From: Pseudomonas hygromyciniae | GTDB lineage: Bacteria > Pseudomonadota > Gammaproteobacteria > Pseudomonadales > Pseudomonadaceae | Direction of reading: 5' to 3' | DNA: 64,000 bases | NCBI RefSeq assembly: GCF_016925675.1 | Contig: NZ_CP070506.1 | Span: forward strand, 5,454,501-5,518,500 | Part shown: in pieces, positions 1 to 8,596 of the stretch | How positions within the stretch are numbered: the stretch's first letter is position 1 | Layout of the letters: each line of letters starts with the position of its first letter | Notes under the pieces: model-generated | Told to the model about the DNA's origin: nothing | The model's input: only the letters and a program-made list of their open reading frames with translations | The model's database searches: none | Translations under genes and position numbers: made by a program

Positions 1-374
1 AAGCCGGACACCGGGTGGCGATGGCCGGCGACGGCATTAATGATGCCCCCGCACTGGCTCGCGCTGATGTAGGTATCGCCATGGGCACTGGCACTGACGT
101 GGCGATGAACAGCGCTCAGGTCACCCTGGTCAAGGGGGATCTCCTCGGTATCCTGCGTGCTCGCAGCCTGTCAGTCGCAACGGTGAGAAATATGCACCAG
201 AACCTGACCTTCGCCTTCCTTTACAACGCCATGGGTATCCCACTGGCTGCCGGCTTGTTCTTTCCACTTACCGGTCACCTTCTGTCACCGCTCATTGCCG
301 CACTGGCCATGAGCGTGAGCTCGGCGTCGGTGGTATTCAACGCCTTGCGTCTGCGCCAGGCTTCCATTGATTGA
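1..374 (+). CDS. copA: Copper-exporting P1B-type ATPase, C-terminal part (cut by window start)
   Basis: This is the C-terminal ~124 residues of an inner-membrane heavy-metal ATPase that pumps Cu(I) out of the cytoplasm at the cost of ATP. The reading frame is open from the first bases. The P-domain hinge motif [11 protein letters not shown] is present near the start, followed by two membrane helices. FLYN in the first and MSVSS in the second match the YN and MxxSS copper-site motifs of CopA, which separates it from zinc or cadmium pumps. A CopZ-like chaperone gene follows 114 bp downstream on the same strand, which supports copper as substrate. The N-terminal metal-binding, actuator and ATP-binding domains lie outside the window. 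Confidence 0.93.
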   Translation, partial: AGHRVAMAGDGINDAPALARADVGIAMGTGTDVAMNSAQVTLVKGDLLGILRARSLSVATVRNMHQNLTFAFLYNAMGIPLAAGLFFPLTGHLLSPLIAALAMSVSSASVVFNALRLRQASID

Positions 375-488
375 GTGAAAACGACCGCTTGACCTTGCCA
401 TGGCAGCAAGGTTGAGGATAAGCCAACGCCGCAAAAAAGCCTCATGCGTCAGTCTTTCCATGATCAACTTTGTTGTGAGGAGTCACCA

Positions 489-761
489 ATGAAAACTGTT
501 GAACTGCAAGTCCAAGGCATGAGCTGTGGTTCATGTGTCAAACATGTCACCGAAGCGCTGCGCCCAGTTGAAGGCGTGAGTGACGTAGCAGTGGATTTAC
601 AAGCCGGACGGGTGAAGGTCAGCGGCGATTCGGACAGCCATGCGCTGCTTGCAGCCCTGGAGAACGCGGGCTATCCAGCACAGCTGGCGACAGTGGAAAG
701 CGTAGAAAGTAAGAAATCCTCCGGTTGTGGCGGGAACGGCGGCGGTTGCTGCTGTCGGTAA
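489..761 (+). CDS. copZ: CopZ-like copper chaperone (HMA domain)
   Basis: A 90-residue cytosolic heavy-metal-associated protein that delivers Cu(I) to CopA. The N-terminal HMA fold carries the metal site GMSCGSC (residues ~10-16). The tail is unusual: it is rich in Gly and Cys and ends CGGNGGGCCCR, so it may bind extra metal. I chose the ATG at 489 because TGAGGAG lies just upstream; an upstream in-frame ATG at 444 lacks a ribosome site. It lies directly behind copA and before the broken DUF411 gene, so the three probably formed a copper-handling operon. Confidence 0.9.
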   Translation: MKTVELQVQGMSCGSCVKHVTEALRPVEGVSDVAVDLQAGRVKVSGDSDSHALLAALENAGYPAQLATVESVESKKSSGCGGNGGGCCCR

Positions 762-788
762 GCCTTATTTATAAACAGGAGAACTTCC

Positions 789-941
789 ATGAATGCCAGT
801 CTGCGAATCGCTGCGTTCACGACACTACTCATGACCGGAGCGGCACAAGCCGCTGAAGTCATCGACGTTTACCGCGATCCTAACTGCGGCTACTGCAAGG
901 CAAACCATCTCAGCTCTATCGCTACCATCATGACGCTTTAG
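789..941 (+). pseudogene. Truncated DUF411 periplasmic metal-binding protein
   Basis: The ATG at 789 follows AACAGGAGA. The reading frame gives a signal peptide (about residues 1-21, ending AQAA) and then EVIDVYRDPNCGYCKA, the conserved start of DUF411 proteins, whose motif is normally CGCC. The similarity stops right after the CxxC at about position 905, and after roughly ten unrelated residues there is a stop. Intact DUF411 proteins are about 140-150 residues, so two thirds of the gene is missing. The break fits insertion or deletion at the edge of a different DNA segment, since minus-strand genes of another character start immediately after it. Confidence 0.75.
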
Positions 942-1008
942 TAAAATGCTTGAAGCGTCGTCATCAAAGGTCATCCTGCTCTTCCCGAATGTCGACTTCG
1001 CCCATCGC

Positions 1009-1242
1009 TCATAGGTAAATTTTGCGACAAGGAAGCTTGGTGATAAGCCCGTTTTCGAAAAGCACCCTGGGTATATCGCCAAACAAACTCGACACTTCCC
1101 ATTTCTCTGTGAGCGGCTTCACTGCCTCTGCTATTAATGAATCGAGGTCGAAGTCCTGCGTTGCAACAAAGGGCCCAGCGCGGTCGTAATTCTCAAAAAT
1201 GCCCGAGGCAATGCAGATGACTTCGCCTGCCTTGACGATCAT
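1009..1242 (-). CDS. Small hypothetical protein
   Basis: A 77-residue protein of unknown function starting MIVKAGEVICIASG. The ATG at 1242 is preceded by GAGGTGG at a good distance; the frame is open further upstream to 1374 but without a ribosome site. No membrane segment or known motif is visible. It is the last of four minus-strand genes (2653 down to 1009) that look like one transcription unit of an accessory element. Confidence 0.5.
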   Translation of the reverse strand: MIVKAGEVICIASGIFENYDRAGPFVATQDFDLDSLIAEAVKPLTEKWEVSSLFGDIPRVLFENGLITKLPCRKIYL

Positions 1243-1297
1243 GACACCACCTCGAAGCCATTCAGGAGGGTTCGCCAGTGGAAGAAGACCACGACCA

Positions 1298-1681
1298 TTA
1301 CTGTAACCCTCGCGGGGTGAAGTGGTGCATCCCCCGTGAAAGCCGCAGAAACTCACGCAGGCTTGCACGTCCATTACCCCTCTGGAACGTCGCCAAGACG
1401 TAACGACTATTCTCCGTCGTCATCACCCAAAACCTGCCTTCACGCTCGACTTTGATCACATCAGAAGTGCGGATCAAATGGCCGTCGCCGAACCGCCCAT
1501 ACTGGTCTTTACGGTTGTGACCAAACACTACGCCTATGCCCGTTCGGGCTTTGATGGAGGCGCTGCAAAGATACGCTGTGATCGGTCTATCGAAGCCTTG
1601 CGCCTGGGCTTTTTTGATTCGTATTAGGTCGAATTCTGTGTGGCGCTTCCCATAAAAATCCAAGCCAATCATGTTCAGCAT
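1298..1681 (-). CDS. DUF6957-like hypothetical protein, copy 2
   Basis: A 127-residue protein. Its middle, GHNRKDQYGRFGDGHLIRTSD, followed later by TTENSRYVLA, shares the pattern GRF-x(2)-G-x(3)-R(T/S)S ... T-x-N-x-x-YVL with the gene at 2261-2653, so the two look like distant paralogues. That pattern resembles, from memory, the Pseudomonas DUF6957 family, whose function is unknown. The ATG at 1681 is chosen because GGAGTGC precedes it. Neighbours are other unknown accessory genes in the same direction. Confidence 0.6.
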   Translation of the reverse strand: MLNMIGLDFYGKRHTEFDLIRIKKAQAQGFDRPITAYLCSASIKARTGIGVVFGHNRKDQYGRFGDGHLIRTSDVIKVEREGRFWVMTTENSRYVLATFQRGNGRASLREFLRLSRGMHHFTPRGLQ

Positions 1682-1771
1682 TGTTGCACTCCGTTGGCGG
1701 TATATACGGCCTAACCAGGAATTCCACACGCAACCATCTGTGCTGGTATCGTGCAGAAATCTTGGTAAATC

Positions 1772-2218
1772 TCAGGCTGTACGAATCATGTTTGCGTGAT
1801 AGATCGGACGAAGGTTGCTCAGCACATCAGTGTTGAAGCTAGGTTGGTGAGAGCTGTGGTATTTGGAGCCGGTCTCCACCTCTAGCAGGCACACAACACA
1901 CTCGTTTTGGTCTTCACCAAGCGTCACTTTGGTCAGTTTCTCCATTCGCCAAACTCCCGTCCCATTCATGTGGGCAGGTGTGACTACTTGCACCTCTGTG
2001 ATGATCGTCTCAGCGTCTTGGGAAATCAGGAGTTGCTGAAGCCGAGGTTCGCTGCCGACCATCAGAACCGCCTCTGAAATTCGACCCTTGGTCTTGGCCT
2101 GAACTGTTACGTGATACCAGTGATTACGAAGCACTTTGGATACCTGATGCCATTGGTACTGACCCTCACCGAACATGCCCGGTAGGCCCAGCATGTCGGC
2201 GTCGTGTGTTCTAAACAT
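1772..2218 (-). CDS. Hypothetical protein
   Basis: A 148-residue soluble protein starting MFRTHDADMLG with AAGGA seven bases upstream. No transmembrane stretch, cysteine cluster or catalytic motif is recognisable. It lies between the two DUF6957-like genes and is transcribed with them. I do not recognise the family. Confidence 0.6.
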   Translation of the reverse strand: MFRTHDADMLGLPGMFGEGQYQWHQVSKVLRNHWYHVTVQAKTKGRISEAVLMVGSEPRLQQLLISQDAETIITEVQVVTPAHMNGTGVWRMEKLTKVTLGEDQNECVVCLLEVETGSKYHSSHQPSFNTDVLSNLRPIYHANMIRTA

Positions 2219-2260
2219 CGTGTGTCCTTGGCCTGAAGGGGCTCCGATATAGAGCGCAGG

Positions 2261-2653
2261 TTAGAAGAGGGAGAAAACGTCTTTCAGGCTCGCGAGCTGT
2301 TCATGACCAGGGCCAATCAACACGTAAACCGTGTTTCTGGTTTCGAATGCAACACCGTCGTGGAAACCGGTGCACATGCTTGAACGAGCCCAATCGCCCC
2401 GTTCGAAACGGCCTTGGCTGTCCTCGGCCACGTTGTGAGCAAACAGGATCATCGGGAGCTGGCCCGCTGCATGGCATTTGAAGAGTTCGTCGCGAGTGAC
2501 TTCAATGCGAAATATTGTCCAATCTCGAACCAAGCAGTAAGGCTTTTCGGGAAAACGTTGGTTCGCTAGCGCTCGTGCATCAGAGCTGCTGGACAGGCCT
2601 TCCAGTGGTGTACGTGGCCCTTTCATGAAATCGGGTTCTTCGATGCTAGCCAT
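2261..2653 (-). CDS. DUF6957-like hypothetical protein, copy 1
   Basis: A 130-residue protein with PYCLVRDWTIFRIEVTRDEL near residue 40 and then DSQGRFERGDWARSS and TRNTVYVLIGPG. From memory this combination matches the DUF6957 family seen in Pseudomonas accessory regions; no function is established. The ATG follows AGGAAGCCGT. It is the first gene of a four-gene minus-strand run and is divergent from the XRE regulator at 2883. Confidence 0.65.
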   Translation of the reverse strand: MASIEEPDFMKGPRTPLEGLSSSSDARALANQRFPEKPYCLVRDWTIFRIEVTRDELFKCHAAGQLPMILFAHNVAEDSQGRFERGDWARSSMCTGFHDGVAFETRNTVYVLIGPGHEQLASLKDVFSLF

Positions 2654-2882
2654 ACGGCTTCCTTTTTCATTAATAACCAGGAAATTGACAATTCAATCTC
2701 TGGACTTGTCGCTCGTCTTGGCCTGAATTTCCCGATCCAGTGCACCCTTTGCGCAGCTCTGCCTGAGGACGCGCCGGCATCGAAATCATGCCGAGAATTC
2801 AAACCAGTCACAATGAGGATGATAAGGCGTGTTATGACGGAGCGCAATGTGGCCTTATCCTCGATTTGCTGGAGGGAAATCG

Positions 2883-3365
2883 ATGGAGGCAGCAGAAGCG
2901 CTAGCTGTGGTGGTACGAGCAGTGCGCAGAGGACAAGGTCTGTCTCAGGAGGACTTGAACAGCATTGACCGATCCCATCTCAGTCGGATTGAGCGGGGAG
3001 AAGTAAGCATCACCATTGATATGCTGGTAAGACTGGCATCCATCTTGGAGCTTGATGCCGCTGCGTTGATTCTCATGGCGACCTCCTTGCAGGCGAGTGA
3101 GCCCTTTGGAGAGGGTCTAAGACGTGTTTCGAGGCAATTGAACAGGATCAGAAAGGACGGCATTGATATCGAAATTGAGTCGTTAGCACGGACTGGGAAG
3201 TTGTTTCCTGGTAGACCCTCCAGATCTGGGGCGGCACATAAGACGATAGAGGCTCAACGACTGAGGAAAGAAGGAGTGCCTGTTGTCGAGATTGCGGAAG
3301 CGTTAGAACTCTCTGAAGCCACTGTACGTAGATATCTGAAAACAACGGCTCCTTCACAGGAGTGA
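2883..3365 (+). CDS. XRE-family transcriptional regulator with second C-terminal HTH
   Basis: A 160-residue DNA-binding protein. Residues ~5-65 form a Cro/C1-type helix-turn-helix (GLSQEDLNSIDRSHLSRIERG). The C-terminus (AQRLRKEGVPVVEIAEALELSEATVRRYLK) looks like a second HTH of the resolvase/Hin type. I chose the ATG at 2883 because GGAGGGAAATCG lies in front of it. It is divergent from the 2653-1009 gene run and may regulate it. Regulators of this kind are common in integrative elements; the target is not known. Confidence 0.8.
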   Translation: MEAAEALAVVVRAVRRGQGLSQEDLNSIDRSHLSRIERGEVSITIDMLVRLASILELDAAALILMATSLQASEPFGEGLRRVSRQLNRIRKDGIDIEIESLARTGKLFPGRPSRSGAAHKTIEAQRLRKEGVPVVEIAEALELSEATVRRYLKTTAPSQE

Positions 3366-3473
3366 CTTCTTCAAAACTTGTGCCGCGTCACTCGATCTAT
3401 AGTCCCGCTAGCGGCACTTAGGTGCAGATTTTATGGTGCTTTTCATCATCAGCAAGGCAAGAGAAAGTCAAAA

Positions 3474-3980
3474 TCAAGATTTGCTTTTTGGTTTCGGCCT
3501 TTCTACGTATTCGGCGGGTTTGCTGCGAACCAGAGGAGGGTTATGATCTTTGCAGATTCGGATATTTTTATCTAGTTCCTTTCTCTGCTTCCTCTTCAAG
3601 TACCAAAATTTTCCAAGCGAATCTTTTGCAAATAAGTCTTTTATTTTGTAATTGTACTCCATGATAGGAGTTGGACAGATAATGAATTCAGAGGGCTCCA
3701 GTTTCTTTGGCAATGTATCGTCATCCATAAACTTAACAACCTTTTTTTCACCGTCTTCAAAAAGCAGCCCGCCCGAAACTATCCATATCGGCTTTTCGCC
3801 TTTGTTAGTTATGCAAAGATAGATAAAATGTATATTTCCATTTTCTGTTCTTAGATTAGTGTCGAGGACAACCTTGCGCCTGTTTAAAAATGGTTGATAG
3901 AACAGGGCGACTAGAACTGCCAGAAATGTAGATATAGCGCTAATGGCATTCCAGTCAATCTTCGATAACTCAAAAGACAT
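3474..3980 (-). CDS. Hypothetical one-helix membrane protein, partner of the HEPN gene
   Basis: A 168-residue AT-rich protein of unknown function. One hydrophobic helix near the N-terminus (AISAISTFLAVLVALFY) is followed by a ~130-residue domain, probably cytoplasmic, ending in a basic Lys/Arg/Pro tail. The ATG at 3980 has GGAGAA upstream; a second ATG at 3992 has no ribosome site. It starts 35 bp after the HEPN/zinc-ribbon gene in the same direction, so the two are probably cotranscribed. Low GC compared with the core genes suggests recent transfer. Confidence 0.65.
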   Translation of the reverse strand: MSFELSKIDWNAISAISTFLAVLVALFYQPFLNRRKVVLDTNLRTENGNIHFIYLCITNKGEKPIWIVSGGLLFEDGEKKVVKFMDDDTLPKKLEPSEFIICPTPIMEYNYKIKDLFAKDSLGKFWYLKRKQRKELDKNIRICKDHNPPLVRSKPAEYVERPKPKSKS

Positions 3981-4015
3981 AGATTTCTCCATGGGTAAAA
4001 TAAGAAACTTAATTA

Positions 4016-5053
4016 TTAGCGGGCGGTAGGATCATGCTGGTCAAACATCCATTGATATTGGTCGCATCGCTCACACGATGTTCCGTGCTCGGCCTCATGA
4101 GACTCAAGAATAGTATGGCAGTGCTCACACCGCTTATATTCAGTTTTGGTTTCACACCAATGGCAAATATCATGATGGGTGTGGAACATGTGAACGAAAC
4201 ATACAGGACACTCCTCTACAACCTGCTCTGTATCAAAGGCAGATTCATATTTGAGCAGGAATTCCGCTTCCAACACGTCGAGCATACCGGCCCGGTGATG
4301 ACAGACTAAGCATTCATACCTGAATTCAGGCGTATCAACAGGAAGACTCGCTGCAGCATCTTCTTCAAAAGGCTGCAGAAGAGGAGACCCACAACTCCCG
4401 CGCTGGCAGCCTTTAAGAAGTTTCAGGGCGTTGGCGGGCAAACCTATTTTTTTCCATTCAGCTCGTGCCCTCAGTCTGTTTTTTTCGAAGAAGTCGTGTG
4501 TTTGGAGCATAGTTTCCCAGGCTTTTCCTAAAAGTGCGCCTGGGCTGTCGAATAATTCGCTACTTATGAAGTTCTGAAGAAGTGGGAAAAGAGCGGCTAG
4601 GAATTTTTGTATTTCACTTGTTTGATGAGTAGGATGGAGATGCTCGAGGTTATTGCGGCAGTCCCTCAGCGTTTTAACCACCTCCCAATCATGCTCTACA
4701 TTTAAACTATCTAGTCGAGCGTGGATCGCGTCGGTATCGATTGAGCGAGGATTTTTCTGTTCGAAAATGGGACGCCATTCGATCCCGCCTTCCTCAGTCA
4801 AGTAAGGGAGTATGACTTTAGGCTCATAAAGGAGCTGCTCGGCCTCCTCCGGAGTTTTCGCGAGGGACGCAAGCTTGTATTTGAACAGCAAAATCACACC
4901 GGCGAATAGGTTGCGCGATGATGAAATGGCTCTGGTCGTGTCTCCGCCTGGTGCTGTACTGATCGCGTAGTCTTCAATCCCTAGTTGTATTGAGAAAATG
5001 GCGTTCTGAAGGATTTTGCCAAGCTCAAACTGCTGCCGCTTATTTGCAGACAT
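4016..5053 (-). CDS. HEPN-like protein with C-terminal zinc ribbons
   Basis: A 345-residue protein. A helical N-terminal half carries RNNLEH at residues 133-138, which fits the R-x(4)-H active motif of HEPN ribonucleases. The C-terminal half has five CxxC pairs (C248/251, C282/285, C297/300, C309/312, C327/330) with interspersed His, typical of tandem zinc ribbons. HEPN domains often act as RNases in defence and toxin systems; that role here is inference. The ATG at 5053 is preceded by GGAGAA. It is followed at 35 bp by a one-helix membrane protein in the same direction. Confidence 0.65.
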   Translation of the reverse strand: MSANKRQQFELGKILQNAIFSIQLGIEDYAISTAPGGDTTRAISSSRNLFAGVILLFKYKLASLAKTPEEAEQLLYEPKVILPYLTEEGGIEWRPIFEQKNPRSIDTDAIHARLDSLNVEHDWEVVKTLRDCRNNLEHLHPTHQTSEIQKFLAALFPLLQNFISSELFDSPGALLGKAWETMLQTHDFFEKNRLRARAEWKKIGLPANALKLLKGCQRGSCGSPLLQPFEEDAAASLPVDTPEFRYECLVCHHRAGMLDVLEAEFLLKYESAFDTEQVVEECPVCFVHMFHTHHDICHWCETKTEYKRCEHCHTILESHEAEHGTSCERCDQYQWMFDQHDPTAR

Positions 5054-5442
5054 CACGATTCTCCATTCCGAACACATTCAAGCGGATTCTATGCTGCCTA
5101 AAATGATTGTATGTGCGATTGCCCACAATCTGATAGGCGCTTTTTCTGCGGCAGCTGAGGCTGCCGACTTTGAGCTCGGTAGACGAGGTTTTTTGCAGAA
5201 CTTCCGCGACACAGAATCGACGCATGGGGCGTCGTGGACAGTTTCACTATCGGCATCCCTAAAAAAGCGACCAGATTCGGGCTTGGGGTAGTGGAAAGAG
5301 CCTTCAGGGTTGTCACCACAGCTCAACTCCGCGAGTGGCTCCTACGTGCGGGCCTTCCAGTTCATACTTAGCTCCACCTGATTGGCCAATATAGAATACT
5401 GATCCATACGCCTTCTCAGGGTAGCCCTTTCTTCGGATTGCT
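5054..5442. other. 389-bp intergenic region
   Basis: I see no convincing gene here. Short minus-strand frames exist but lack ribosome sites and recognisable protein features. It probably holds the promoter of the HEPN gene (minus strand) and the 3' end of the exonuclease transcript. Confidence 0.4.
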
Positions 5443-5883
5443 TTAGGTGAACATGCTGGCGATGATACGGGCATCAAGGAGAGCGTGATGCGGAAGCGGA
5501 ACTCCGTCACTTGTGGCATCAAGAGTGGTGGCGTCAGTGGGGTAATTCCGGACGTTCCTTGGCCATTTACCATCGTCATATGCGAGTTCGCAGAAAAGCT
5601 CCCAGTCGTACTGTGGAGCGTCTGTGACAATCTCCAGAACTTCGTCGAACGAGGCTAGGAAATCGAGCAGTGCAGTTCTTGCCCCGATAATAGGTTGTGC
5701 ATTGCCACCACCCCAGAGCTGCGGAAGAACGATCTCTAAGACGAAGTCGCTGCAATCTTCCTCTCGCCATGTGTCGATCAATTCCACGTAGAATTCGCGT
5801 CCATCCTCAGCTACCAGTGCGAGTGATATCAGCTCCGCTGTGGCTGAGAGCCGGGTGAACTCGCAATCAAGAAAGAGCCTCAT
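5443..5883 (-). CDS. DEDD-type 3'-5' exonuclease-like protein
   Basis: A 146-residue protein starting MRLFLDCEFT, where D6 and E8 fit the first DEDD exonuclease motif. YDWELFCEL near residue 95 could supply the third motif, and PHHALLDARI near the C-terminus matches the H-x(4)-D of the DEDDh subgroup. Such single-domain proteins trim RNA or single-stranded DNA from the 3' end. It is divergent from the gene at 5901 by only 17 bp. Substrate and biological role cannot be read from the sequence. Confidence 0.7.
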   Translation of the reverse strand: MRLFLDCEFTRLSATAELISLALVAEDGREFYVELIDTWREEDCSDFVLEIVLPQLWGGGNAQPIIGARTALLDFLASFDEVLEIVTDAPQYDWELFCELAYDDGKWPRNVRNYPTDATTLDATSDGVPLPHHALLDARIIASMFT

Positions 5884-5900
5884 GTTGCAGGAACTCCGTT

Positions 5901-6266
5901 ATGACTAGGGCTCGCCTGGATATGGCGCAGGAGGGTGAGTTATGGGAGATGGCCCTCGAGCATCTCGGCTCAGACGGACTCCTCCAAGCGGTCATAGAAA
6001 TGTGGAGCCGCGCCGGGTGCCCGCCCAGACCAGTCGTTGAGCATCTATCCCACGACAAGGTTAGCCAAGAAGTCTTGAATATACTGAAAATTGCCCAGGA
6101 ACGAGTCGGTGCCTTCGTACCGGGTCGAATTCGGGCTGCAGGCACAGTCACCTTATACGCTCGTCACGCCAGCAGCTTGGTTGATGGGCTCATCACATTG
6201 CTACCAAAGGCGCAGCTTTCGCGTGCCCTGCGAGGCTCATGTATTGAAATCGAACTGGGGATTTAA
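5901..6266 (+). CDS. Hypothetical protein
   Basis: A 121-residue protein with no family I recognise. AGGAAC lies eight bases before the ATG, and another in-frame ATG at 5922 is possible. It is helical in appearance, with no membrane segment. It is divergent from the exonuclease gene and upstream of another unknown accessory gene. A minus-strand frame overlaps it but has an implausible composition. Confidence 0.5.
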   Translation: MTRARLDMAQEGELWEMALEHLGSDGLLQAVIEMWSRAGCPPRPVVEHLSHDKVSQEVLNILKIAQERVGAFVPGRIRAAGTVTLYARHASSLVDGLITLLPKAQLSRALRGSCIEIELGI

Positions 6267-6352
6267 CGTCCAAGCAGTTTCCCGATGGACGCCGGTCAGC
6301 AGCAATCCTTGTAGAATTTCACCAGTGAAGTGCCACCCCTTTGAGATGCTCT

Positions 6353-6688
6353 ATGAACTCTGAATTAACCGAAGAAGAAATGCGTCGTGCCCTTTTTGGT
6401 GCGCCTCAGCCAGAGGAGCAAGTTTCTACTCCGCTAGTGCAGGAGCCTGTGCCAGAGATCGTTTTCACGAAGCCCGCAGAGGCTCGACTAGCCAAGAAGA
6501 AAGTGACGAAAGCGTTCACGCCCAGGCTGCGGGTCACGCTCCGGGTTGGGAACGAGTTTGAGGGGAAAATGACCGAGTTGATTCACGAGGCCGACACGTT
6601 GAGCTCGTTGCTTGCCGAGCAAGACGCCGTTAGGGCTGCAAGGAAGAAGTACAAATATGTTGAGGTCGTATCAGTCAGATCGATGTAG
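6353..6688 (+). CDS. Hypothetical protein
   Basis: A 111-residue protein starting MNSELTEEEMRRALFG, with a Pro/Glu-rich linker (residues ~20-40), a basic stretch (EARLAKKKVTKAF) and a C-terminal half with beta-like alternation ending KYKYVEVVSVRSM. I believe similar proteins occur in Pseudomonas genomic islands, but no function is known to me. The start at 6353 is preferred over 6341 because of the conserved-looking N-terminus. Confidence 0.6.
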   Translation: MNSELTEEEMRRALFGAPQPEEQVSTPLVQEPVPEIVFTKPAEARLAKKKVTKAFTPRLRVTLRVGNEFEGKMTELIHEADTLSSLLAEQDAVRAARKKYKYVEVVSVRSM

Positions 6689-6805
6689 AGGCCTAGTTGA
6701 ACTACTCAGGCGAATAGTAGAGCTCATAACATCTTCATATTTCGACCATGTCCAAGGCTGATCTAAAAAGGGTAATGTTCAGCTTTCGAATCAAGGACGA
6801 CTTGC

Positions 6806-7357
6806 ATGGCTTTGAAAATCCGTACGGCGACGGTAGCAGATGCTGTAGCCATCCAGCGCATTTACGCCCCCATCGTTTCAACAACGGCCATCTCGTTCGA
6901 AGAGATTCCGCCGAGCGCTGAGGAAATAGCTCAGCGGATAGCGACGACACTTCAGACATATCCCTACCTGGTGGCCGAAGAAGGTGGGGAGATCAAGGGC
7001 TACGCCTATGCCAGCCAGCACCGCGCACGTGCGGCCTACCGGTGGGCGGTGGACGTGACGGTGTACATAGCTGAATCTGCTCGCCGTCAGGGAGTTGGCC
7101 GTGAACTCTATGAGACCTTGCTTCCGATTCTTGAAAAGCAAAGGTTTCGTGCAGCTTATGCCGGAATCGCGCAGCCCAATGAAGGAAGCGTGGGCTTGCA
7201 TGAGTCTCTGGGGTTCGTCCACATCGGCACATATCCGGAGGTAGGCTTCAAGCTTGGAAAATGGCACGACGTCGGTTACTGGCGGCTAGGGCTGTGCCAG
7301 GCAACCCCTCCGTTGGAACCTATTCTTTTCCCCAAGCTTGAGGTCGCATCGCAGTAG
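6806..7357 (+). CDS. arsN1: Arsinothricin/phosphinothricin N-acetyltransferase (GNAT)
   Basis: A 183-residue GNAT enzyme that acetylates the amino group of glutamate-analogue antibiotics such as arsinothricin or phosphinothricin. The N-terminal IRTATVADAVAIQRIYAPIV and the DVTVYI then RRQGVGREL acetyl-CoA loop (residues ~85-105) are typical of the PAT/ArsN1 group. PNEGSVGLHESLGF and the Trp-rich VGYWRL end follow the family. It lies next to arsO and the ars operon, which favours the arsenical substrate over phosphinothricin, but this is by context only. Confidence 0.82.
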   Translation: MALKIRTATVADAVAIQRIYAPIVSTTAISFEEIPPSAEEIAQRIATTLQTYPYLVAEEGGEIKGYAYASQHRARAAYRWAVDVTVYIAESARRQGVGRELYETLLPILEKQRFRAAYAGIAQPNEGSVGLHESLGFVHIGTYPEVGFKLGKWHDVGYWRLGLCQATPPLEPILFPKLEVASQ

Positions 7358-7383
7358 GTTCACTCGATTTGCGTCGCGAGCCA

Positions 7384-8457
7384 TCAGGATTCGCTAGTGA
7401 GATAGCTTTGGACTTGGTTGACTACATCTCGAGCGGTGCGGGTTACTCCGATCAATGTTGCAGAGGCAAGCCCCGTCCAATCGCCGTAACCCACCAGCCA
7501 CAGATTAGGTGAAGCAACACTCCGGTTTTTATTCACGGCGACTTTACCGCCATCGTCAACGATAGCTAGGTTGCCCAGGTGGTTGAGCGCTGGAGAAAAT
7601 CCAGTACACCAGATGACGGCATCGATCTTCGTCTCGGCCCCCGATGGCCACACAACGCCCGTTGAGGTGAAATGCGTAAATGGCCGCACCGTGTTAAGCA
7701 CGCCGCGTTCGCGAGCTTCCTTTACCGATGGCACCATCACAATGTCTCCCAGCCCTCCAACGGGCTGTTGAGGCTCCATCCCATCTTGTTGCGCCTTCAA
7801 TCTAGCAGTGGCTCGTTCGAACAGGACGCGCCCATCAACTTCATCAGGTAAAAACTTTGGGGCATCTTGAGTTACCCAGGTTGCCTGAGCCACTTTGGAA
7901 ACCTCGGCGTAAATCTGGGCTCCCGAGTTTCCACCACCCACGACAAGGACGGTTTTCCCCTCAAACTCGTTCGGCCCAACGTAATGAGCGGAATGAAGCT
8001 GCTGCCCTACAAATAACTCCTGTCCGGGAGAGCTCGGGGTAAATGGGCGGCTCCAGGTGCCTGTTGCACTGATAACCGCTTTGGCATCCCAGCGTCTATC
8101 CCCGGAGATAACCCGTAATCCATCTTCGGTTTTCTCGACACGGGTCACCCGCGTGGAGCGGACAATGGGAAAATCATATCTGCGCTCGTATTGAGTCAGA
8201 TAGTCGATAACATCGTCCCGTCCAGGAGTCCCCTCGGAGACAGCTGGCATGGGCCAGCCGGCGATTGAGCTCCAAGCAGACGGCGAGAATAGTCGGAGAG
8301 AATCCCATCCATGCCGCCAGGCTCCTCCCGGTGCCGACTCGGCGTCGAGCAATACGTAGGAATGACCCGAGCGCTTTAGAAAATAGGCGACGGTGAGCGC
8401 GGATTGACCACCGCCAATGACCACTACATCAAGTTTCGAATTTTGATTCACCATCAT
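7384..8457 (-). CDS. arsO: ArsO-family flavin-dependent monooxygenase
   Basis: A 357-residue NAD(P)H- and FAD-dependent monooxygenase-like protein. An N-terminal FAD Rossmann motif ([17 protein letters not shown]), a central NADPH Rossmann motif ([14 protein letters not shown], residues ~170) and the C-terminal TGF/GYGDW region match the ArsO group found in arsenic clusters. Its exact reaction on arsenicals is not well established. GGAGGG lies directly before clustered start codons (ATG, ATG, GTG), so the exact start may be a few codons later. It converges with arsN1. Confidence 0.82.
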   Translation of the reverse strand: MMVNQNSKLDVVVIGGGQSALTVAYFLKRSGHSYVLLDAESAPGGAWRHGWDSLRLFSPSAWSSIAGWPMPAVSEGTPGRDDVIDYLTQYERRYDFPIVRSTRVTRVEKTEDGLRVISGDRRWDAKAVISATGTWSRPFTPSSPGQELFVGQQLHSAHYVGPNEFEGKTVLVVGGGNSGAQIYAEVSKVAQATWVTQDAPKFLPDEVDGRVLFERATARLKAQQDGMEPQQPVGGLGDIVMVPSVKEARERGVLNTVRPFTHFTSTGVVWPSGAETKIDAVIWCTGFSPALNHLGNLAIVDDGGKVAVNKNRSVASPNLWLVGYGDWTGLASATLIGVTRTARDVVNQVQSYLTSES

Positions 8458-8596
8458 CCCTCCAGGTGAGTAATTGCACGGACTTGCCCACCCGTTTGCA
8501 TTCGACCTAGCAAGTCATTTGCGTCGAATTTGACCAGCAAAATTCGTGGACATGATCGGCAAAGAACGACTCGCAGCCGTCATCCAATGCAAGTTG

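Noticed and set aside
5078..5326. An 82-codon minus-strand frame upstream of the HEPN gene
   Set aside because: No ribosome site, odd composition, no recognisable feature.
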